Part shown: in pieces, positions 16,469-24,338 of the stretch
How the letters are laid out: each line of letters opens with the position of its first letter
Numbering within the stretch: position 1 is the first letter of the stretch
Assembly (NCBI GenBank): GCA_963848205.1
Contig: CAWKCV010000002.1
Coordinates: 1 to 64,000, forward strand
Direction: 5' to 3'
Length of the DNA stretch: 64,000 nt
From: BOG-908 sp963848205
Lineage (GTDB): Bacteria > Pseudomonadota > Alphaproteobacteria > Acetobacterales > Acetobacteraceae
Notes under the pieces: model-generated
Seen by the model: only the letters and a program-made list of their open reading frames with translations
Databases searched by the model: none
Told to the model about the DNA's origin: nothing
Translations under genes and position numbers: made by a program

Positions 16469-17571
16469 GGAAGCAAGCGGTCCTTTTTCGAGGAAGAGTA
16501 CCCAAAAACGTTTGCCAGCGGTTTGGCGGCTGCCCTTGTGGCAGCCGCTTTTTTCATGAGGCGGCCGGCCTGGTGCCTGGCGATGGCCAGGGCGCCCGCT
16601 TGGGTGGTGGGCGCCGCAACCAGCACGCCGATCCTGCTGCGGCGCTGGCCGGTCCAGGCCTGCTTGTAGGCATCGTCGCCGCGGCCGAAATCCAGCTCCG
16701 TCACGCGCTCCTGTTCCATCAGTTGCCGGATCATCAGTGCAGTCAGCACGTTGCCGGGCGCCAGTGCGCGGTGCGTCTCGTCGTAGGCCAGCTTGAGCAC
16801 CGCAGCCCATCCGCCATGACGCAGCCAGAACTGCGCGGCGATCGGCGCGCCGCCGAGCCGGAGCACGCCGACGCGCGCCGTGCCATCGGCGGCTGTGGCC
16901 CGCATCAGCGTCGCATTGAACGCCGGATACGGCTCCTTCTCCTTCCAGCTCGCCGCATAGACGGTTTCGTAGGCCGCGATCGCATCCTCAAGCCCGCCTT
17001 CATCGTGCGTGAGGGTGAACGTGGCACCCTGCTTCATCAGCCGCCTGACCTGCCGGTTGATCGCCGACCGGAGCTGGCCGGGCCGGCCGTCCACGTAAGC
17101 AGGCCAGTCGAGGTCGGCCACGCGCACGTGCCAATTGCCGAAATGCTCGAACGGCAGCGCATGCAGGCCGCCGCTGGCCAGACCGCGTACCAGGCCTGGC
17201 AGCCAGGCGGCCTCCGCCGGCAGGCAATCGAGCCGGACCACCCCGCTCCGGCGCCAGATCGGGGCCAGCGTCGTGCCGATTGCCATCAAGTCCGCGTCCG
17301 GCACCAGCAATGGCTGCCAAAGGCACGTGTAGGGCGTCGTGAGCGCGCTCAGCCGGCGGCCGGCGCGCAGCATCGGGAAGATGGCGGCGGTGCGCTCGCC
17401 ATGACGCACAAGCTGGAACGACGCGACTTCATCCTGCGCCAGGGCGGCCGCGACAGTGCTTGCATACCAGGCGCGCGTGGAGAACGCGTCCGCTCCGAAC
17501 AGCGCCAGCGCGTCCTCCGGCAAGTCGGCGAACGCGCGTTCCTCGACCGGAAGGCTAGGCACGCAGCCCAT
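16465..17571 (-). CDS. GNAT/FemAB-like acyltransferase (CelD/BcsL type)
   Basis: The 368-residue protein resembles the CelD/BcsL-like acetyltransferases (GNAT_6) found near exopolysaccharide genes: FSTRAWYASTV near the start, PAYVDGRPGQLRSAINRQVRRL in the middle, and the acyl-CoA pocket segment VLRLGGAPIAAQFWLRHGG with DFGRGDDAYKQAWTGQRR. It probably transfers an acyl or aminoacyl group to a sugar or peptide. The start at 17571 overlaps the end of the ydcF-like gene by 17 bases. The last 30 or so residues (AAAKPLANVFGYSSSKKDRLLP) read through the opposite terminator and repeat copy 9, so the tail is probably not functional. Confidence 0.8.
   Translation of the reverse strand: MGCVPSLPVEERAFADLPEDALALFGADAFSTRAWYASTVAAALAQDEVASFQLVRHGERTAAIFPMLRAGRRLSALTTPYTCLWQPLLVPDADLMAIGTTLAPIWRRSGVVRLDCLPAEAAWLPGLVRGLASGGLHALPFEHFGNWHVRVADLDWPAYVDGRPGQLRSAINRQVRRLMKQGATFTLTHDEGGLEDAIAAYETVYAASWKEKEPYPAFNATLMRATAADGTARVGVLRLGGAPIAAQFWLRHGGWAAVLKLAYDETHRALAPGNVLTALMIRQLMEQERVTELDFGRGDDAYKQAWTGQRRSRIGVLVAAPTTQAGALAIARHQAGRLMKKAAATRAAAKPLANVFGYSSSKKDRLLP
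16469..16520. repeat. Composite palindromic element, copy 9 (single diverged arm)
   Basis: The arm reads GCAAGCGGTCCTTTTTCGAG and CCCAAAAACGTTTGCC. It lies between the small His-rich gene's stop and its terminator, and also inside the 3' end of the opposite gene, whose last residues it encodes. Confidence 0.6.
16526..16554 (+). terminator. Rho-independent terminator
   Basis: A 9-bp perfect stem GCGGCTGCC/GGCAGCCGC closes a five-base loop (CTTGT) and is followed by six T. It is oriented to end transcription of the small His-rich gene, and lies inside the last codons of the opposite-strand gene. Confidence 0.85.
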
Positions 17572-18295
17572 ACCAGGCGCAGCCGATCCATTCGTGAATC
17601 GCGTAATAGCTCTGCTCCCAGGCGGCCACCCGCGGCAGAAATTCGATCCATTGCAGGCGTGGCGGCGCCTCGCGCCACACGGGGTAGGCGACCGCATGCA
17701 GGCCGGCGGCGCGGAACGCGATCAAGGCCCGCCGCATGTGCCAGGCGTGGGTGACGACATAGACGGTGCCAACATCCGCCGCGCGCAGGATGCCGGCCGA
17801 GAACGCTGCATTCTGCCATGTGTCCAGCGAGCTTGCCTCCTGCCACTGCGCGTGGATGCCGAAATCGACCTGCAGGCTGGCTGCCATCAGCGACGCGATG
17901 CTCGGCTCGCCGGGCCCGAGTTGGCCGCCGGAGACCAGGATCGGCAATCCGGAGGCACGCGCAAGGGAAGCGCCCTGCCGTTCGCGCTCCAGCGTCAGCC
18001 GCCCGACGGTGACACCCGGGCCCTGCGGAGTGAGCACGAGTTCGCTGTTGGCCGAGAGCACGACGATCGCGCCGGGCGGATCGCCTGCATCGACCATGGT
18101 CGGCAGGTCGCGTTCAAGCGAAGCAATCAGGTTGCCGGACACATAAGGCAGGCTCAGCAGCACAAGGCCGAGCAGCCCTGCCCGGAGCAGCCACCGCCCG
18201 ACACGCCGGCGCCAGAGCAGGGCGCCTGCGCACGCTGCGATAAGTAAATTCAGGGGTGGAACGATCAGGAGCGTGGGCAAGGCGGAGAGCGACAT
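17555..18295 (-). CDS. YdcF family (DUF218) membrane-anchored protein
   Basis: The 246-residue protein starts with two hydrophobic segments (LLIVPPLNLLIAACAGALLW and WLLRAGLLGLVLLSLPYVSG) followed by a DUF218 domain: AIVVLSANSEL, the substrate region ASGLPILVSGGQLG, and the C-terminal VYVVTHAWHMRRALIAFRAAGL. DUF218 proteins (YdcF, ElyC, SanA) act in envelope maintenance; the reaction is not known. It precedes and overlaps the CelD-like gene, so the two form an operon. Repeat copy 10 lies just upstream of its start. Confidence 0.85.
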   Translation of the reverse strand: MSLSALPTLLIVPPLNLLIAACAGALLWRRRVGRWLLRAGLLGLVLLSLPYVSGNLIASLERDLPTMVDAGDPPGAIVVLSANSELVLTPQGPGVTVGRLTLERERQGASLARASGLPILVSGGQLGPGEPSIASLMAASLQVDFGIHAQWQEASSLDTWQNAAFSAGILRAADVGTVYVVTHAWHMRRALIAFRAAGLHAVAYPVWREAPPRLQWIEFLPRVAAWEQSYYAIHEWIGCAWYGLRA

Positions 18296-18324
18296 GAGCC
18301 CTGGCGATGGTGAATGCTACGATA

Positions 18325-18456
18325 AGGAAGACCTTCTTTTCTGAAGAAAAGAAGCAAAAGACTTCTAGTCCGCTGTCGCGAGCTCCGGGACAGGCACGCG
18401 ACAGCGAGGCAAAAGTTTTCTGCTTCTGTTTTCAAAAAAGAAGTTCTTCCTTCTCC
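18325..18456. repeat. Composite palindromic element, copy 10 (two matching CTTC-class arms)
   Basis: The arms CCTTCTTTTCTGAAGAAAAG and CTTCTGTTTTCAAAAAAGAAG are the CTTC class. The middle contains a clear hairpin CTGTCGCG...CGCGACAG. This copy shows best that the stem sequence changes on both sides together. Its right arm overlaps the end of phhA. Confidence 0.85.
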
Positions 18457-19215
18457 AATACTTCGTCGATCCGCAAATCCCGCTCGCCCGCGAGCTGCCT
18501 ATATAACGGCGCAAAATCCGTCTCCACAGTCGCATCCAGCAAACTCTGCAACGACGGGATGACGAAATAGACCGCCTGCACATCGTCGATCTTGTACGGC
18601 GTGCGCATCACACGCGGCAAATCGAACGCCAGCCGGTGCGGCGAAGGGTCGCGCAATGCATAGACGCTTTCGGTGGCCGAGGAGAGAATGCCTGCGCCGT
18701 AAATCCGCAAACCCTGCCCGGTCTGCAGCAGCCCGAACTCCACCGTGTACCAGGTACAGGCGGGCGAGGTTGTGCAGATTGCCCATGCCATGCGCGCGCA
18801 GGCCGCCCTGCCCGTAGGCCTGCATGTAGTCGGCGAACACCGGATCGGTCAGCATCGGCACGTGACCGAACACGTCGTGGAACACGTCCGGCTCCTGCAG
18901 ATAATCGAGCTGATGCTGGCCGCGGATGAACCGCCCGGCCGGAAAGCGCCGGTTGGCCAGATGCTCGAAAAAAACGTCGTCGGGCACCAGCCCGGGCACG
19001 GCGACCACGCTCCAGCCGGTGAGCGCGCTCAGCCTCTCCGAGAGGTTCTCGAAATCGGGAATACCGTCGGCGAGGCTGAGTTTTTCCAACCCGTCGAGAA
19101 ACGCGTCGCAGGCAAGGTTCGGCAACATCGCGGCCTGACGGCGATACAGAGTGCGCCAGATGTCGTGCTCCTCTTCGCTATAGCTGGCCCAATCCTGCGG
19201 AACTGTGTGGTCCAT
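18432..19215 (-). pseudogene. phhA: Phenylalanine 4-hydroxylase with a one-base frameshift
   Basis: The gene codes for the iron- and pterin-dependent enzyme turning phenylalanine into tyrosine. ATG 19215, with GGGGAGAGG upstream, starts the frame with QDWASYSEEEHDIWRTLYRRQ and the iron-ligand motif DVFHDVFGHVPML. Then the frame is lost: an extra C in TACCTGG (about 18753) changes the expected LARLYWYTVEFGLL to a false sequence. The correct frame resumes with WYTVEFGLLQTGQ (third iron ligand, Glu) and runs to IDEVLEKEELLF, whose last residues come from repeat copy 10. Corrected, it would be about 260 residues, normal for bacteria. It may be a sequencing error or true inactivation. Confidence 0.85.
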
Positions 19216-19279
19216 GTGCCTCTCCCCGAAATGCCGCGCCGTTGCATGTCTGAAACCAAGACGTCCGTCGTCCGGCCGT

Positions 19280-19648
19280 TCAATAAAGGGCGGCTTGCCG
19301 TCCCAAGGCCGCGCCTGCCAAGCATAGCGCAACCGAAGCCCCGACGTTCGCGGCCGCCGCCCCTGCCCGGCCTTCCCGCAACAGATCCAGCGTCTGCAGG
19401 CTGAACGCCGAGAACGTGGTGAACCCGCCGCACAGCCCGACCATCGCGAAAGCCTGCCACGCCGGCGCGTGCACGCCGCGTGTTGTGACAGAAGCAAGCG
19501 CGCCGATAGCCGCCGAGCCCACGATGTTGATCAGGATGGTGCCCCAGGGAAAGCCGGTCCCCGCCAGCCGCCCCACTACGCCCGCCAGCCAGAATCGCGC
19601 CACGCTGCCGATCGCACCGCCCGCCGCCACCAGAACATAGAGTCTCAT
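19280..19648 (-). CDS. crcB: Fluoride channel FluC/CrcB
   Basis: The 122-residue membrane protein exports fluoride as an antiparallel dimer. It has four hydrophobic helices, the GAIGSVARFWLA segment, GTILINIVGSAAIGAL with the central asparagine, and the hallmark GLCGGFTTFSAFSLQT with the Phe residues of the fluoride path. ATG 19648 overlaps the TGA of mutY, so it is translated with it. No fluoride riboswitch is visible at this junction. A bacterial homodimer needs only one gene, as here. Confidence 0.92.
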   Translation of the reverse strand: MRLYVLVAAGGAIGSVARFWLAGVVGRLAGTGFPWGTILINIVGSAAIGALASVTTRGVHAPAWQAFAMVGLCGGFTTFSAFSLQTLDLLREGRAGAAAANVGASVALCLAGAALGRQAALY

Positions 19649-20697
19649 CACGCCGGCATCGCCTGACCCAACACTACAGCCTTGCGCATCAGGCTCGGCA
19701 GCGCCTCACCGGCGAGCGCGCCGGCCGGCCGCAGAAAACCCTCCGCTTCGATCCGCTGCACGCGTGCGGCAAACACATCCAAATGCAGCTCGAAATGCGT
19801 AAACACGTGACGCACGGTTCCGGCGTGGCGCCACTCGGCCGCCATCGGCCCGGCCAGCAACGCCGCTTCACGCGGCCATGTGCCGGTCGTCCACGCCGTT
19901 CCCGGCAGCTCGGTCATGCCGCCAAGCAGGCCGCTTGGCGCACGACGGCGCAGCAGCACATGGTCGTTCTGGTCCGCCAGCCAGAACAGCGCGCCATGAC
20001 GATGCGGCCGCAGCTTCTTCTCCGCCCGGCGCGGCAGCGTCTCTGGGGCGCCGGAAGCACGGCCCGCACAACCCGGCGCCAGCGGGCACAGCACGCAGGC
20101 GGGACGCTGGGTGCAGATGGTGGCGCCGAGATCGAACAGGCTTTGCGCGAAATCGCTGGCGCGCGCGCGGGCGGCCGGGTGGTCGCCGAACCGCGCGGCG
20201 GCGGCGGCAATGGCCGGTTTGGCGGCTGGCATCGGCGCCGTGACCGCGAACAGCCGCGCTGTCACCCGCTCCACGTTGCCGTCCACCGGCACCACCGGAA
20301 TGCCGAACGCGATCGCCGCCACCGCCCGCGCGGTGTAGGGGCCGACACCGGGCAAGGCGAGCAGCGCCTCCACGTCGGGCGGAAACACGCCGCCCGCGGC
20401 CGAGACCGCCTTGGCGCAGGCATGCAGGTTGCGTGCGCGGGCGTAGTAGCCGAGCCCTGCCCAGGCCTGCATCACCGCCTCGTCGGGCGCATCGGCCAGG
20501 GCGTGCACATCCGGGAACGCCGCCATGAACCGCTCGAAATAAGGGATCACCGCCGCGACCGTCGTCTGTTGCAGCATGATTTCGCTCAACCACACGCGAT
20601 ACGGATCGGCCATCTCGCCAGGCCGCGCGCGCCACGGCATGCTGCGGCGATGCCGGTCGTACCAGTCGAGCAATCGGGCGGGGTCGGGAGCCGGCAT
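19648..20697 (-). CDS. mutY: A/G-specific adenine DNA glycosylase
   Basis: MutY removes adenine mispaired with 8-oxoguanine. The roughly 349-residue protein has the catalytic Glu in WLSEIMLQQTTVAAV, a helix-hairpin-helix LPGVGPYTARAVAAIAFG with catalytic Asp in VPVDGNVERV, and the Fe-S cysteines CTQRPACVLCPLAPGC (C-x6-C-x2-C-x5-C). A C-terminal NUDIX-like domain recognises 8-oxoG. I prefer ATG 20697 (MPAPDPARLLDWYDRH) because the upstream ATG at 20712 overlaps the divergent DUF721 gene. It is followed by crcB with an ATGA overlap. Confidence 0.93.
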   Translation of the reverse strand: MPAPDPARLLDWYDRHRRSMPWRARPGEMADPYRVWLSEIMLQQTTVAAVIPYFERFMAAFPDVHALADAPDEAVMQAWAGLGYYARARNLHACAKAVSAAGGVFPPDVEALLALPGVGPYTARAVAAIAFGIPVVPVDGNVERVTARLFAVTAPMPAAKPAIAAAAARFGDHPAARARASDFAQSLFDLGATICTQRPACVLCPLAPGCAGRASGAPETLPRRAEKKLRPHRHGALFWLADQNDHVLLRRRAPSGLLGGMTELPGTAWTTGTWPREAALLAGPMAAEWRHAGTVRHVFTHFELHLDVFAARVQRIEAEGFLRPAGALAGEALPSLMRKAVVLGQAMPA

Positions 20698-20710
20698 GGA
20701 GGCAGTGTGC

Positions 20711-21232
20711 ATGGCCAAAAATCCGACGCCTGACAACCAGCGCAAGGCTGCGTTAGCCGACGATTCACGCCGCGCCTACACGTCGCGCGGCCTGGCCGAG
20801 CTGGTGCCGTTGCTGACCCGCCCCGCCTACCGCCGGCGCAGCCCGGCGGGCGCACTGCTGATGTCGGAATGGTCGCAGATCGTGGGGCCGCGCCTGGCGC
20901 TGCAAACCGAACCGCGCCGGCTGACCGGACTGCAACTGACGATCGCCTGCGCAGGGCCCGTGGCGATGGAACTGCAGCATCTCTCCGGCGTGCTGATTGA
21001 ACGCATCAACACCCACGCAGGGCGTACGCTCGTGGACCGGCTGCGCTTCGTGCAGGACATCCTGACCGTGCGCGCACCGAAGGCCACCAGAGCGGCAGTT
21101 CCGCCACGGCCGGTGGAGGGGGTGGAAGAGGGTGAGCTGAACGAGGCTTTGGGGCGGTTGCGGGCGGCGATAGAAGGAAGGAAGCAGTCCTTTTTTGAAA
21201 AAAAGGACCAAAAAACTTTTGAAATTGGCTAG
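20711..21232 (+). CDS. DUF721 protein, DciA-like
   Basis: The 173-residue protein contains a DUF721 domain (LVPLLTRPAYRRRSPAGALLMSEW, then QIVGPRLALQTEPRRLTG and LTIACAGPVAMELQHLSGVLIERIN). DciA, the helicase loader of many bacteria without DnaC, has this fold, so a role in DnaB loading is likely but not proven. The ATG at 20711 sits back-to-back with mutY, a common pairing in alphaproteobacteria. The last residues (GRKQSFFEKKDQKTF) are encoded by repeat copy 11 and are probably not part of the ancestral protein. Confidence 0.82.
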   Translation: MAKNPTPDNQRKAALADDSRRAYTSRGLAELVPLLTRPAYRRRSPAGALLMSEWSQIVGPRLALQTEPRRLTGLQLTIACAGPVAMELQHLSGVLIERINTHAGRTLVDRLRFVQDILTVRAPKATRAAVPPRPVEGVEEGELNEALGRLRAAIEGRKQSFFEKKDQKTFEIG

Positions 21233-21252
21233 ATCACGAAAGTTCTTTTCCT
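21174..21252. repeat. Composite palindromic element, copy 11 (intact left arm, decayed right arm)
   Basis: The left arm has GCAGTCCTTTTTTGAAAAAA and CCAAAAAACTTTTG. A remnant right arm CGAAAGTTCTTTTCCTTCG follows after a very short loop. The left arm lies inside the 3' end of the DUF721 frame and before the convergent cspA. Confidence 0.75.
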
Positions 21253-21256
21253 TCGC

Positions 21257-21466
21257 TTACGCCTGCGGCGCCAAATTTACCGCCGCCGCCCGCCCATTCT
21301 GCTGCTGCTCCACCTCGAACCCAACCCGCTGCCCCTCATTGAGGTGCCGGAGCCCGGCCTTCTGCACCGCGCTGATATGAACGAAAATATCCTTTCCCCC
21401 GGTTTCCGGCTCAATGAAGCCGTAGCCCTTGGTCGGATTGAACCATTTCACTGTTCCGGTCGTCAT
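21257..21466 (-). CDS. Cold-shock protein (CspA family)
   Basis: The 69-residue protein is a single cold-shock domain that binds single-stranded RNA and DNA. It shows GTVKWFNPTKGYGFIEPE with RNP1 KGYGFI, the RNP2 region DIFVHISAVQKAGL and the end GQRVGFEVEQQQNGRAAAVNL. The ribosome site GGGAGG lies six bases before the ATG. It is monocistronic and convergent with the DUF721 gene. Members act as RNA chaperones, at low temperature or constitutively. Confidence 0.95.
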   Translation of the reverse strand: MTTGTVKWFNPTKGYGFIEPETGGKDIFVHISAVQKAGLRHLNEGQRVGFEVEQQQNGRAAAVNLAPQA

Positions 21467-21688
21467 GCGTCGCCTCCCTGGCGGCGCCGGGATTGAGGGA
21501 CGTGGCGGGGCTGCGTTTCATTAAACGAAGGCATGCACCCGGGGGCCCGGCTTGCCGCACGGTCCCGATGCTAACCGCTTGCCCAGCTCCCCGCAACGAT
21601 CCCGCGTTCATGCGTGCGAAGGGACTTGCGATGCTATATGGACACGGACCGACGCGAGGCTTTGACCCGCCCACCAAGGAGCGCCCTC

Positions 21689-21889
21689 ATGATCAGCCAC
21701 TTCCTGATTTGGCTGTCGGCCCACCGGGCCATTCCATTGGCCGCGACTGCGGCATTCACCTGGATCTTCGCCAATTACTGGTATCTCCGGCGCGATATCG
21801 CGCGCTGGAAGCGTCAGCGCCGCCCGCGGGCCTGGAGCGCTGATCTCGCGACGAAAACCGGCAAGGGCGGCCGCGGCGCATCGCACTAA
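21689..21889 (+). CDS. Small single-pass membrane protein
   Basis: The 66-residue protein has one hydrophobic helix near the start (FLIWLSAHRAIPLAATAAFTW) followed by a basic tail (RRDIARWKRQRRPR, KTGKGGRGASH). That predicts the tail stays in the cytoplasm. AAGGAGCGCCCTC before the ATG at 21689 is a good ribosome site and supports this start over upstream codons. The family is not recognised. It lies alone between cspA and the convergent GGDEF-EAL gene. Confidence 0.6.
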   Translation: MISHFLIWLSAHRAIPLAATAAFTWIFANYWYLRRDIARWKRQRRPRAWSADLATKTGKGGRGASH

Positions 21890-21908
21890 GGGCTGGCGCG
21901 AACCTCGC

Positions 21909-24234
21909 TCAGTAACCGGCGGTCGTGAGGCTGGCCAGGCTGCGCCCGAGGGCTGCAGGCACGTAAGCCGCCACATTGCCGATGATCTCGGCCAGGCCGT
22001 TGGCCGGCCGTGGCGGGCTGAACAGATGGCCCTGCACTTCCGTGCAACCTTCCCGGCGCAACCATTGAAGCTGTTCCTGTGTCTCCACACCCTCGACGAG
22101 GGTATCGAGCCCGAGATGGCCGCATAGGCCCAGCACGGCACGGATGATCGTGCCCCCATCGCCCTGCAAATCGGCCAGGAAGCTGGCGTCTATCTTCACC
22201 TTGTCGAACGGGAAGCTGCGCAGATAGCTGAGCGACGAGTAGCCGGTGCCGAAATCGTCCAGCGCCAGCCGCACGCCCAATTCCTGCAGCCGGCGCATCG
22301 TGGCCAGCACGTCGCCCGCATCGCGCATCACCACGCCTTCGGTGATCTCGAGCTCCAGCCGCTCGGGCGCCAGACGGGAGTCGCGCAGCGCGGTGGAGAC
22401 GACATCGACGATGTCGGAGCGCTCGAACTGCACGGGCGAAAGATTGACGGCGATACGCGTATCGGCCGGCCAGCGCATCGCCTCCTGGCACGCTTTCCGA
22501 AGCACCCACTCGCCGATCGGCGCAATCAGGCCGGTCTCCTCGGCGATGGGGATGAACCGCCCGGGCATCACCATGCCGAGTTGCGGATGATGCCAGCGCA
22601 GCAGCGCTTCAAAACCGCTGACGCGGCGTGGGTCGAGCTGCACCAGCGGCTGGAAATAGACCTCCAGCTCGTCGCGCGCCAACGCTTCGCGCAGATCCAG
22701 CTCCAAGTCGCGCCGTGTACGGACCGTCTCCTCCATCGCGGGGTCGAAGATGCGGTAGGCGTCGCCGCCCTCGGCCTTGACGAAATACAGCGCGATATCG
22801 GCGCTGCGCAGCAGGTCGGTCAGATGCTCGCCGCCGGTGGGATAGAGTGCGACGCCGACACTGGCGCTGATGCGTATGTGGTAGCCGTCCACCTCGTACA
22901 CCTTGGACAATTCGCTGACGATGAAGCGCGCCAGCGAGCTCGCGTCGCGCCGTTGCTGGCGCGACAGGCGCACAATGGCGAACTCGTCGCCGCCGAGCCG
23001 CATGATCTTGTCGTCCTCGCCCACGCATTGGCGCAGGCGGGCGGCCACCTGGCGCAGCAGCGCGTCGCCCACGGGATGCCCACGCGTGTCGTTGACCTGC
23101 TTGAACCCGTCCAGATCGATCAGCAGAACCGCCGCCGATTGCCCCATCCGGCGTGCTGCCTCGAAGCGGCGCGACATCGTGTCGGTGAAGTAGCGGCGAT
23201 TGCACAGGCCGGTCAGCGGGTCGAGCATCGCCTGCGCGCCCAGCCGTTCGCGCAGCAGGTAGTTCGCCAGGATCAGGCGGGTGGCCACGAACGTGCCTGC
23301 CGCCAGGGCCAGCACCACGCTGAGCACGATGCGGCGCAGATTGAAGAAGTCGGCCAGCGCCACGCGGGTGCCGAACGACTGGCTGATGACGATCGGCAGG
23401 CTGGCGGGGCTGCGGAAGCCGATCAGCCGGCCACGGCCGTTCGGGTCCTCGAGCTGCCCGTCGCCCCGTTCGGCGGCGAGCGCGAAGGCCGGATCGGCCA
23501 GCGACGGATGTTCCAGCATGGCGCGGTAGGGGTGCTCGCTGCGTGCCAGGAAACGCGCATCCTCGCGACGCTGCACGGTGCTGACGGCGCCCGTACCCGT
23601 CGTCTGGCTGGCGATGAGCTGCGACAGGGCAACCGAGTTCGAGCCACACGACAGCCTCGCCGGCCACGGCGCCCGCCATGTTGTGCAACGGCCAGCGCGT
23701 GCGGAACAGCCATTGCTGGCCGTGTTGGCTCGGCGCAGGCGGCCCGATCCACACGCCGCTCGCGACGGAGGATTGGGCAGGCGCGTCCGCCTCGGGCGGC
23801 GGGCCGGTCAGGCCGCGCGGATCGCTCGTCCAATCGAGCCTGCCATGGCGATAGATATCGATGCCGGTGATGCTGCCCAGACGGCTGCCGGCCACCGTGT
23901 CCGCCAATTGCTCATCCATGGCCGCCACGCCGGCGATGTTGCCGGCATCGACCAGGCGCAGGCGCGTCTGCGCCAGGGTTTGCAGGATCTGCGCCGACTG
24001 GAACACGCGTAGCATCGTCTGCTCGAGTGCCACCGCGCCCGCTTCGGCCTGCGCCAACACGGCCTGCGTGCCGGCCCGTTCGGCGCGGCTCAACGAGGTG
24101 AGCGTGCCGGCCACGAGAAGCAGCGTGAGAAGCGCCCATCCGCCATAGGCGATCAGGGCAGCTCGGCTGGTCCGTTCGAATAATCTGGCCAGCATCGCCC
24201 TTGGGGGCCTCCTGAAACCGCGTTCGAACACCAT
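21909..24234 (-). pseudogene. GGDEF-EAL cyclic-di-GMP protein with a frameshift
   Basis: The gene starts near 24234 or 24195 with a membrane helix (AALIAYGGWALLTLLLVAGT) and a periplasmic sensor region. The frame then breaks near 23630: GEAVVWLEL runs into nonsense, while one base away VALSQLIASQTTGTGAVSTV continues into a second membrane helix. After that come GGDEF (RLGGDEFAIVRL) and EAL (GFEALLRWHHPQLG, NLSPVQFERSD, LDDFGTGYSSLSYLR, EGVETQEQ) domains. Both catalytic motifs look intact, so the downstream protein could make or break c-di-GMP. One extra base, or two missing bases, would explain the break. Joined, it is about 770 residues. Confidence 0.85.
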
Positions 24235-24338
24235 AGCGGACCTATCCGGAGAGATAAACTAATCGTGAGGGGAACTTCTCAGAATCTTTGCAAGTAGCGG
24301 GTGGCTGCGACATTTTGGTTGAGCCGAACCAGCCATCT

